Below, piece by piece: positions 8,029 through 15,415 of a DNA stretch of 64,000 nt. The notes under the pieces are model-generated. The model did not search any database. It was not told where the DNA came from and was given only the letters and a program-made list of their open reading frames with translations. Origin of the DNA: Paraburkholderia sp. D15 (GTDB lineage Bacteria; Pseudomonadota; Gammaproteobacteria; Burkholderiales; Burkholderiaceae); the NCBI RefSeq assembly GCF_029910215.1, contig NZ_CP110396.1:3274876-3338875 (forward strand). Direction: 5' to 3'. A program made the position numbers and the translations under genes. Positions within the stretch are counted from its first letter, which is position 1. The number at the start of each line of letters is the position of its first letter.

Positions 8029-9000
8029 TCAATTCAACGCCACCGCCGCGGCCGCGCTCACCGGCGTGCCTTCCAGCGCGACCGACTGACGTCCGTCCGG
8101 CCCGGCCGGCACATCGCCGACCAGCGTCGTGCGATAGAGCTGGCGGTCGAAGTCGAGGTCGAAGATATCGGTCGGCGCGAGGTGCGCGGTGGCGCGGTTG
8201 TCCCAGAACGCGATGCTGCCCGCTTCCCACTTGAAGCGCACCGTGAATTCCGGCCGCGTCACGTGTTCCCACAGCAATTCGAGCAAGGCCTGGCCCTCGC
8301 GCGGCGTCACGTCCACGATCGACTTCAGAAAACTTGGGCTCACGTACAGCGCGCGCTCGCCGGTTTCCGGATGCACGCGCACCAGCGGATGCTCCGTCAC
8401 CAGCGTGCGTTCCTCGACGGCCTTGACGAACGCCTCGGTGCCGCTCGCGCCGGCCGGCGGCGTGAAGCGATGAATGCCGCGCAGACCGTCGACGAACGCA
8501 CGCAACGGCGCCGACAGCTTGTTGTACGCGGTCACGAGATCGGTCCACTGCGTGTCGCCGCCGTACGGCGGAATCGTCACGCCGCGCAGAATCGAGGCCC
8601 ATGGCGGATTGATGGCGGCGGTCACGTCGGTATGCCAGCCGGTCCACGGACGCCGCAGCGGCTCGCCTTCGAAACGCGTGGCCTTGCGGTACTTCGAGAT
8701 CGAATACACCTGCGGATGGCCGTCCACGTGGCCGAACACCGGATGCCCGACCGTCAGCTCGCCGAACTGCGCGGCGAACGCGATGTGCTGTTCGTGCGTC
8801 AGGAACTGCTCGCGGAAAAACACCACGCGCCATTTGAGCAACGCGGCGCGGATCTGGGCGACCTGGCCGGGGGCGAGCTGGCGCGTCAGATCGACGCCGT
8901 GAATCTCGGCGCCGATGTGCGCGGACAGCGGCTTGACGTCGATCGGCTGCGCACTTGATTGCGCGCTTGATTGCGTTTCCTGCACTGCGGCTGCGCTCAT
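8029..9000 (-). CDS. TauD/TfdA-family Fe(II)/2-oxoglutarate dioxygenase
   Basis: A 323-aa taurine-dioxygenase-like enzyme that would release sulfite from a sulfonate, or hydroxylate a related substrate, with 2-oxoglutarate and O2. Iron ligands are H123 and D125 in GWHTDVTAA and H273 in NRATAHLAPTD; the 2-oxoglutarate arginine is likely R290. The N-terminal IGAEIHGVDLTRQL is characteristic of the family. The start at 9000 is supported by an AGGAG ribosome site a few bases upstream; longer frames upstream enter the divergent promoter region. It is convergent with the flavin monooxygenase and divergent from the FAD monooxygenase. Alkylsulfatase (AtsK-type) activity is an alternative. Confidence 0.88.
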   Translation of the reverse strand: MSAAAVQETQSSAQSSAQPIDVKPLSAHIGAEIHGVDLTRQLAPGQVAQIRAALLKWRVVFFREQFLTHEQHIAFAAQFGELTVGHPVFGHVDGHPQVYSISKYRKATRFEGEPLRRPWTGWHTDVTAAINPPWASILRGVTIPPYGGDTQWTDLVTAYNKLSAPLRAFVDGLRGIHRFTPPAGASGTEAFVKAVEERTLVTEHPLVRVHPETGERALYVSPSFLKSIVDVTPREGQALLELLWEHVTRPEFTVRFKWEAGSIAFWDNRATAHLAPTDIFDLDFDRQLYRTTLVGDVPAGPDGRQSVALEGTPVSAAAAVALN

Positions 9001-9308
9001 GCGGGGCTCCTGCTGAAAGTGGGGGAAGTGTTCGTGTCGGGCTGAGTGGCCGTCGCATCTCACGTTAAATTTGCCGCGTCGCGAAGCCAACCAATCATTG
9101 CAAATAAGAAAAGCAGCGGACGTGCGAAACATGCGCGCGCTGCCGGTACGTACGAGCACGCGCATATCTAAAGCGGAAATTGTTGGTTTGGACCCGGCTC
9201 GTAGGCCGGGATACTGATGCCGCGACTGTCTGTGCATTGCTCGATCGTTGAACGCTTCGACGCATCCACGCTTCAACCCTTCAACCTCCTGACCGCGAGT
9301 CGACCACC
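9001..9308. promoter_or_regulatory. Divergent promoter region of TauD-type and FAD-monooxygenase genes
   Basis: 308 bases between divergent starts. It contains AT-rich stretches around 9090-9110 and 9165-9190, and a small hairpin CCCGGC/GCCGGG at 9193-9210. No coding sequence is convincing here. Confidence 0.45.
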
Positions 9309-10757
9309 ATGACGCAACCCCCGCATCCCGACCAACTCGCGCTCGACACCTTGCGCCTGATCGGCCCGGCGCCCGAGAACTGGGTGCCGCCGCGCGACGG
9401 TATCGACCATAACGTGGTGATCGTCGGGGGCGGGCAGAGCGGCACGGCGTTCGCGTTCGCGCTGCGGCGCGCGGGCATCGGTCAGGTCAGCGTGATCGAC
9501 GCGGCGCCGGACGAAACGCTCGCCGGCGTGTGGCTCACCCGCGCGCGGATGAACAAATTGCGTACGCCGAAAACGCTCGTCGGTCCCGAAGCGGGACTAC
9601 CGGGGCTGAGTTTTCAGGCGTGGTACGAAGCGCGTTTCGGCGCCGCGTCGTATGCGGAGATCGACCGCATTCCACGCACGCGTTGGGCCGACTACCTCGC
9701 CTGGTATCGGCATTTCCTGGAGATTCCGATTCGCTATGGCACGCGGCTCACCGCGATCGAACCGGTTGGCGAGCATTTCCGTTTGCATCTCGACGTACGT
9801 GACGGCGAAACGATTCGCCGTGTCGTCGAGACGACACGCAAGATCGTGCTCGGCAATGGCGTGGCCGGCAACGGCGCGCCTTACGTGCCGGACGCGCTGA
9901 AGCACCTGCCGTCCACGCACTTCGCCCACACCTCCGAGCCGATCGATTTCGCCGCGCTGCGCGGGCGTACCGTGGCCGTGGTCGGCGGCGCGGCGTCCGC
10001 GTTCGATGCAGCCGCCACGGCGCTGGAAGCCGGCGCCGCGCACGTGCATCTGTTCGCGCGCCGCGAGCGCCTCGCGAGTGTGCCAGTCAGCCGCACGCGC
10101 GCGTATCCCGGCGCTTACGACAATTACTTCCACCTGCCCGACGCGCTGCGCTGGTCGCAGGCGCGGCGCTTCCGGCGCGCGGGTTCGACGCCGCCGGCCG
10201 ATGCGATCGAACGCGCCACGCGCTTCGACGGCTTTCATCTGCATCTCGGCGCATCGTGGACGAATGCGAGCATTGACCACGGCCGCGTCGAAACGAACGT
10301 TGCGGGCGAAACCTTCGCGTTCGACTTCGTGATCGCGGGTACCGGCTACGCGATCGATCCAGCGCTGCGACCCGAACTCGCCGGAATCGCCGCGCACATC
10401 CGGCTATGGCGCGATCAGTACACGCCCGCCGCGAGCGAACAGGACGACGCGCTGGGCACGCATCCGTATCTCGGCGCGGCGCTCGAATATCTGGAGAAAA
10501 CGCCGGGTTCCGCGCCGTATCTGAAGCATATCCACGTGTACAACCCCGGCGCGTTCGTCAGCTTCGGCCTGCCGGTCGGCGACGTGCCGAGCATGAAACG
10601 CGACATTCCCGCCGTTGTGCAGCGCATTAGCCGCGACCTGTTCCTCGCCGATCTCGACGCGCACGAAGCGCGCATTCACGCCGACATCGCCGCCGATTTC
10701 GACGAGACGCTCTACGCGCGCAGCGTCTGGCAGCGCGATCGGGTGGATGCGGCTTGA
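9309..10757 (+). CDS. FAD/NAD(P)-dependent monooxygenase-like oxidoreductase
   Basis: A 482-aa two-dinucleotide-fold flavoprotein. The FAD Rossmann motif is at about residues 34-45 (VVIVGGGQSGTAFAF) and a second dinucleotide motif (TVAVVGGAASAFDAA) lies near the middle, followed by a basic ARRERLASVPVSRTRAYPG segment. The ATG-like GTGYAIDP turn occurs in the C-terminal third. This matches single-component flavin monooxygenases (FMO/N-hydroxylase-like) often found in organosulfur loci. It ends 15 bases before the stop of the convergent 10773-11696 gene. Substrate unknown; S- or N-oxygenation is plausible. Confidence 0.8.
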   Translation: MTQPPHPDQLALDTLRLIGPAPENWVPPRDGIDHNVVIVGGGQSGTAFAFALRRAGIGQVSVIDAAPDETLAGVWLTRARMNKLRTPKTLVGPEAGLPGLSFQAWYEARFGAASYAEIDRIPRTRWADYLAWYRHFLEIPIRYGTRLTAIEPVGEHFRLHLDVRDGETIRRVVETTRKIVLGNGVAGNGAPYVPDALKHLPSTHFAHTSEPIDFAALRGRTVAVVGGAASAFDAAATALEAGAAHVHLFARRERLASVPVSRTRAYPGAYDNYFHLPDALRWSQARRFRRAGSTPPADAIERATRFDGFHLHLGASWTNASIDHGRVETNVAGETFAFDFVIAGTGYAIDPALRPELAGIAAHIRLWRDQYTPAASEQDDALGTHPYLGAALEYLEKTPGSAPYLKHIHVYNPGAFVSFGLPVGDVPSMKRDIPAVVQRISRDLFLADLDAHEARIHADIAADFDETLYARSVWQRDRVDAA

Positions 10758-10772
10758 GGACGCGTCAAAACC

Positions 10773-11696
10773 TCAAGGCGGCCATTGCAGCTGCGCGCGA
10801 ATCTGCGCGGCGCGATCTTGCGCCGCGCGGCGAGTCGTATCAGGACCGCTCAGATATTGATCGACTTCCAGCGTACCGGTCTTGAAGCGGCTCAACTGCA
10901 GCAGCGCCAGCACGTTGCGCGTCAACTGATCGTCGATGCACGCGTTGGGCACCGCGCAGAACTGACTGAGCAGCGCGAGCGCGCCCGAGCGGCCGAGCGC
11001 GGCGAGCGTGAACACGCGATCGCCCAGCATCGCGCCGCTGCGCAGCGGAATCTCCATCCACTGATCGGGATGACGCGTCGCGAGCGCTAGCACCGCGCCG
11101 GGTTGGCCTGCATCGGCAGCCTGTCTGAGCAGTTCGTCCGCGTAATTCGGGCCGTGCCGGTCCGGCTCGCGGCAACGCAACGCCATCTCCTGCGCAGGCA
11201 GCGCATTGCGCTCGCACGCGTCGGCCCAGGCGGCCGCCTCGAATAGACCTTCCGCGTCGCTACGTCCCGCCAATGCGCCGAAATCGGGGAAGGCGAGTGC
11301 GCGTTGCAGCGCGTCGTCGAGCGAGTCGCTGAAGTTGCGCGCATCGGTCTGCGCGGCCAATCCGGTGCGCCCAGCGGATTCAAGCCGGGCCAGCACGTCG
11401 ATGCCCACCCGCGTGGACGATGCCGGTTCGGGCAACGCGGTCGCCTTCAAACCGACGCGGCTGGCGGGCGGACTCGCCTGCGCGTCGAGATCGGACTGCT
11501 GCCGCGACTGCCATTGCGCGACGTCCTGAACCGGCGCGTGCTCCCGCGACGGCCATTGCCCCATCAACGCGACGGTCAACGCGACGGTGGCGGCCGCGCA
11601 ACCCGACCATCCAATAACACGCCATAACCGCATGGCGACAGGGTTTTTCGCGTTCCGGAATGACATGGTGCCCGCATCCCCCATTAATTGCCGCAT
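10773..11696 (-). CDS. Hypothetical protein with one N-terminal membrane anchor
   Basis: A 307-aa protein not recognised by family. It has a short basic N-terminus, one hydrophobic segment at about residues 27-46 (VIGWSGCAAATVALTVALMG), a low-complexity Gln/Ser/Ala linker, then an alpha-helical, Ala/Leu-rich domain with repeated short helices suggesting a solenoid (Sel1/TPR-like) fold in the periplasm. A later ATG at codon 5 or 11 could be the true start. Cysteines in the C-terminal half (CERNALPAQEMALRC, QFCAVPNAC) could form disulfides. It is transcribed toward the FAD monooxygenase and away from the PraB-like gene; an envelope or matrix role is only a guess. Confidence 0.65.
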   Translation of the reverse strand: MRQLMGDAGTMSFRNAKNPVAMRLWRVIGWSGCAAATVALTVALMGQWPSREHAPVQDVAQWQSRQQSDLDAQASPPASRVGLKATALPEPASSTRVGIDVLARLESAGRTGLAAQTDARNFSDSLDDALQRALAFPDFGALAGRSDAEGLFEAAAWADACERNALPAQEMALRCREPDRHGPNYADELLRQAADAGQPGAVLALATRHPDQWMEIPLRSGAMLGDRVFTLAALGRSGALALLSQFCAVPNACIDDQLTRNVLALLQLSRFKTGTLEVDQYLSGPDTTRRAAQDRAAQIRAQLQWPP

Positions 11697-12628
11697 TGCC
11701 GGTTGAGAAACCGGCGCGTGGCGCTTTCTAAATTAGTTGGCCCGGCGACGAGAATACGCCAATTGCATCGCCAGTGATCGACTGAATGCCGTTGCGTTCG
11801 AATATACGATTCATTCGCTTGTTTAAAAAAATCGTCAAAGCAACGGAAATCAAAGGACTTGCGCGCGCCGGCGGTTTGGATCAAATGCTCTATATACAGG
11901 CGGCGCGCGCCGGACTACTGTGTGCCCACATAATTATTTGAATCAACCGGCCAATGACTGCGATGCACCGCAGCATTCTCAACACGACGAGGCGTGCGTT
12001 TGCACGGGCGACGCGCAATACATCGAGACGATTGCGCGATTCAGCCGCTTTTAAATGCAACGCGCATTTTCCGACTGGACAGATTGTCAGCCGTTCGGGC
12101 TGATCATTGCCACGCGGGGCATTTTAACGGTCTTGCGCATTACACGCGTATCAAACTGGCATAAAGCCGATGCGCTATGCCGGATGATTAACGGGCGCCG
12201 GTTATTTTTAAAAAAATATTCGTGGAGACGAGGGATGCGACTTTATAAGAGTTTGCGCGGCGTGCTAACCGCCGCCTTTATTCCGACCATGGGCCGTCGA
12301 TGAACGGTCCGAATCTGTCACCCACCACGCCGGCTTGAAAAAACGCGACCCGGCGGCGCCATTCGTCCGGCCCGCGCGGCCGGAACCGTGCGCAATGGAA
12401 ATGAAATCGCTTGAGGTTCGGCTTTCCTGACACACCACACCAGGTCATCAGGGGGCCGAACGACGCCGACGTCAGCCTGCATGAACGATGCGGGCCTGCC
12501 GAGCGGATCGCAGTTGTCAGGTGCTTAGCTAGATGCTTCAACAGGGCGGGCGGCGAGGTCCGTGGACACCGCTGCCTGCTGCCCAACTCCGGCAATGTCT
12601 TTACCCTTTTTTAACTGGAAGGTAAATC
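11697..12628. other. 932-base intergenic region without a convincing gene
   Basis: AT-richer than the flanks, particularly 11740-11930 and 12110-12260. Short frames exist (for example 12055-12303 rightward and 12278-12595 leftward) but have no recognisable protein features or good ribosome sites. A small hairpin TCAGCC/GGCTGA with a GTTC loop region lies at 12087-12103. The region presumably holds the promoter and 5' leader of the PraB-like gene and the promoter of the leftward hypothetical gene. Confidence 0.5.
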
Positions 12629-13111
12629 ATGAAGCTCATCAAAACGCTCGCTTGCAGCAGTGCACTCGCCATCGCTTTCGCCGCTGTCGCTCCGATCGCC
12701 GCCGCCGCGACGATCGGGCCGGCCGGTGCTTCGTTCAGCGCACCCGGCACGATCAACGTGTCGACGCCGATCGCGCAGAACGTCAGTTGCGGCATCACGC
12801 TCAGCGGTGTGGTCAGCAGCGATGGTACCTACGCGCAGATCAACTCCGTGGCGCTGACGGGCGGCGGGCTGTGCGGCGTGCCGCAGATCATCGGTCTGCC
12901 GTGGAAGCTCGTGGCGACCAGCACGACCGCCGGCAATGTGGCGAACGTCGGCTTCAGCGTGCTGGGCGCGAACTGCGGCCCGTCGACCATCAACGGTGCG
13001 TGGAGCAATGCAACCGACACGCTGAGCGCAAGCAATCAGCCGTTGACCGGCAATTGCAAGATCAACAGCCTGTCGGTCAGCCCGAACCCGGCGTTCACGG
13101 TCTCGCCGTAA
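12629..13111 (+). CDS. PraB-like secreted protein (activator of alkane oxidation family)
   Basis: A 160-aa small secreted protein. The signal peptide is clear (MKLIKTLACSSALAIAFAAV, cleaved after AAA near residue 26). The mature chain is rich in Ser, Thr, Gly, Asn and Val with four or more cysteines (SCGITL, GLCGVP, ANCGPS, GNCKI), which suggests a disulfide-stabilised beta fold. The layout matches PraA/PraB proteins of pseudomonads, described first as alkane-oxidation activators and later as surface/adhesion proteins; the assignment is by pattern memory. GGAAGG lies just upstream of the ATG. It converges on the exopolysaccharide synthase genes, which fits a surface role. Confidence 0.65.
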   Translation: MKLIKTLACSSALAIAFAAVAPIAAAATIGPAGASFSAPGTINVSTPIAQNVSCGITLSGVVSSDGTYAQINSVALTGGGLCGVPQIIGLPWKLVATSTTAGNVANVGFSVLGANCGPSTINGAWSNATDTLSASNQPLTGNCKINSLSVSPNPAFTVSP

Positions 13112-13123
13112 GCGGTGTGTGAG

Positions 13124-13148
13124 GCTTCGCCGGGCCGGCCGGCGAAGC
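13124..13148. terminator. Hairpin between convergent PraB-like and glycosyltransferase genes
   Basis: GCTTCGCCGG (13124-13133) pairs with CCGGCGAAGC (13139-13148) across a 5-base loop, 12 bases after the PraB-like stop. GC-rich stem, no U-tract; a terminator candidate for the rightward transcript. Confidence 0.5.
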
Positions 13149-13219
13149 TTCAGGCAGGGGATGCGAAGCAGCAGGCAGCGCGAAAGTCAGGGCAAAGGCG
13201 AGGGTAGCCGATGGCGCAA

Positions 13220-15415
13220 TCACTCACGCACGGTCGGTTCGTGCTGGATGCGCTGCTGTTCCTCGATCGCACGACGCAGCGCATCGCGTGAAATCACGTG
13301 ACGCGCCACCATGTAATCGCCGATCCGGCCATCGCGGTCGGGGCGATAGGTTTTCAGCGCGGCTTCGAACGCGGCGCGCGTGACCAGTCCCATTTCGATC
13401 AGCAGATCGCCGAGCAGAGGCACGCCGCGTACGGGCGACTCGCCGCTCGTTTCATCCTCGCTGCCGTTATCCGTTGCGCTCCACGTTCCGCCGGCCACCA
13501 GTTGTTGCCCGACGTCGCGCAGAATCCGCAGCCCTTGCGACACCTCGCTCTCGCGCACGATGTGCACCGTCACCGTGTGACCCGACAGGTCGTGCAACTC
13601 GGCGAGCGCTTCATCGCCAGGCAGACTCGCGGCCGCGAGAATCAGATGACCGTCTTCGTCGATGCCTTGCGGCAGCACGCGCAGGCGCACCAGCACGTCG
13701 ATCGGCAGGATGTCGCGCGAGGATTCCAGCAGCGCGGCGTCGAAACGTCCGCGCGGCAGATCGGACTGGAAGGCGATCGCCTCGGCGAGCGTTTCCTCGT
13801 CGAGCCAGCCGCGCGCCATCAGCACGCGGCCGAGCGGCGCCTCGCGCGCGTGCCGGTCGTTCAGCGCGAGTTCGAGCTTGCGTTCGTCGATCGCCTGCCA
13901 CGAGAGCAGCAACTCGCCGAGGTTCTGACGCGTGTTGCGCAGACCGTCGGCGCTCGGAAAATCGTGCATGGTCTTGTCCCACGCAAGCCGCTTGCCGGTG
14001 ATCACGTGCACGAGAAACAGCCGCCACGCGCGAAACACCGCGAGAAAATTGACGAAATTGCCGATCACCATGCGCGGCACCGACAGCACGCCATGCTCCC
14101 AGCCGTACAGACGCGTGGTGAAGATCACGCGCTGCACGACCCGCAGCCCGAGCGACACGAAGTTTGCCGCCAGCAGGAACTGCGTCCATGTCGAGTCGAT
14201 GAAGGGCGACGGAAACAGGTTCGGCGCGAGTCCGATGAACGACGCCATCGCGAACAGCAGGAACTGCAGGACGAGCAGATACGCGAGCATGCCGACGAAT
14301 GCGGTCACCACGCCCTTCCGGTCGCGCAGCAACAGATAGCGATTCGCGATCGAGCCGCTCCAGCCGGTCTGTTTCCAGCCTTGCAAACCGATACCCAGGG
14401 TCCAGCGCGCGCGCTGCCGGTACGCGGTGCGCAGCGTGTCGGGAAAGAATTCGCGCACGCACAGCGGCATGGTGACGGTGATGTCGCGCTCGGGACCGAG
14501 CCCGAACCACGAGCGTCGGCGCGTCGCGTACTGCACCGGAAAGCGCGGAAAGATCGAGTGCATGCCGAGCCGGCTGATGCGCGAGCCGACGTCGTAATCC
14601 TCGGTGAGACTTTCGGTATTGAACGGCTGGCTTTGCGTTTCCTCGATCAGCGCGAGCATCGCGCGTCGCGAGAAGCAGGTGCCGACACCCGCCGAGGGCA
14701 CCGAGCCGGCAAGACTTTCGCGCACCACGAGATCCTTCGCGTGCCACTCGGCGAATTCGTCCATATAGGTGCCGGCCACCAGTTCGTACCAGTCGCGCTC
14801 CAGCGACGCGACCGGCAACTGGATCATGTCCTTGCGCGGCAGCAGATAGTTGAAGAACTTCAGTTCGAGCGGATGCAGCACGTCCTCGCTGTCGTGCATG
14901 ACCACGCCGGCGAACTCGGTGCCGGCCTCGAACTCGTAGTGCAGGATCGCCTGCACGATCCAGTTCAGACAGTCCGCCTTGCAGGTCGGGCCGTCGTGCG
15001 GCACCTCGACGCGATGCAGATGCTTGTAGCGATGCCGCATCCGCTCGACCTCGGCGATGGTGGCCGGATCGTTCTGATAGGTGCCGACGAACACCGTGTA
15101 CGCGCGGTAGTCGAGCACGCGCACCATGTCCTCGATCATCGCGGCGATCACGTCGTGTTCCTGCCACGCGGGAATCATGATCGCGATCGGCTGTTCCTCG
15201 CGCTGATGCAGTTGCGCGGCGGTCAGCGGCTTGTACTGCCGCTCGACCGTGAAGTGCCGGACCGCCTGGCGGATCCAGTACCAGAGATCGATGAACAGAT
15301 CGTCGAGACTGGATAGCAGAATGATCGCCGCGACCACCGTCGCGACCTGTTCGAGCGTCTGGTAGTACTGCGCGAGCAGAACCGCGCCGTACCATTTCAG
15401 CGTCGCGAGAATCAC
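13220..15415 (-). CDS. NfrB-like membrane glycosyltransferase with C-terminal MshEN (c-di-GMP-binding-type) modules
   Basis: A 731-aa inner-membrane GT2 glycosyltransferase. Two N-terminal hydrophobic segments precede the catalytic domain, which shows IPAWQE (81-86), HDSED (174-178, the D-x-D-like site), TEDYD (271-275) and QRARW (334-338), the processive-synthase set. Membrane helices follow at about 370-470. The C-terminal part carries a T2SSE_N/MshEN-like domain (NLGELLLSWQAID to LILAAASLPGDEAL, about 498-625) and a second half-repeat near 675-725. E. coli NfrB has the same GT plus MshEN layout, binds c-di-GMP and makes an exopolysaccharide. The GTG start overlaps the BcsB-like stop by 4 bases. 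The sugar made is unknown. Confidence 0.85.
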   Translation of the reverse strand: MILATLKWYGAVLLAQYYQTLEQVATVVAAIILLSSLDDLFIDLWYWIRQAVRHFTVERQYKPLTAAQLHQREEQPIAIMIPAWQEHDVIAAMIEDMVRVLDYRAYTVFVGTYQNDPATIAEVERMRHRYKHLHRVEVPHDGPTCKADCLNWIVQAILHYEFEAGTEFAGVVMHDSEDVLHPLELKFFNYLLPRKDMIQLPVASLERDWYELVAGTYMDEFAEWHAKDLVVRESLAGSVPSAGVGTCFSRRAMLALIEETQSQPFNTESLTEDYDVGSRISRLGMHSIFPRFPVQYATRRRSWFGLGPERDITVTMPLCVREFFPDTLRTAYRQRARWTLGIGLQGWKQTGWSGSIANRYLLLRDRKGVVTAFVGMLAYLLVLQFLLFAMASFIGLAPNLFPSPFIDSTWTQFLLAANFVSLGLRVVQRVIFTTRLYGWEHGVLSVPRMVIGNFVNFLAVFRAWRLFLVHVITGKRLAWDKTMHDFPSADGLRNTRQNLGELLLSWQAIDERKLELALNDRHAREAPLGRVLMARGWLDEETLAEAIAFQSDLPRGRFDAALLESSRDILPIDVLVRLRVLPQGIDEDGHLILAAASLPGDEALAELHDLSGHTVTVHIVRESEVSQGLRILRDVGQQLVAGGTWSATDNGSEDETSGESPVRGVPLLGDLLIEMGLVTRAAFEAALKTYRPDRDGRIGDYMVARHVISRDALRRAIEEQQRIQHEPTVRE

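Noticed and set aside
12055-12595. Possible small genes in the 932-base gap (12055-12303 rightward, 12278-12595 leftward)
   Set aside because: No good ribosome sites, no recognisable features and codon use unlike neighbours.
13298-15316. Long rightward open frame opposite the NfrB-like glycosyltransferase gene
   Set aside because: Its translation is Arg/His/Gln-rich with no domain pattern and mirrors the codon bias of the real leftward gene, which has clear GT2 and MshEN motifs.
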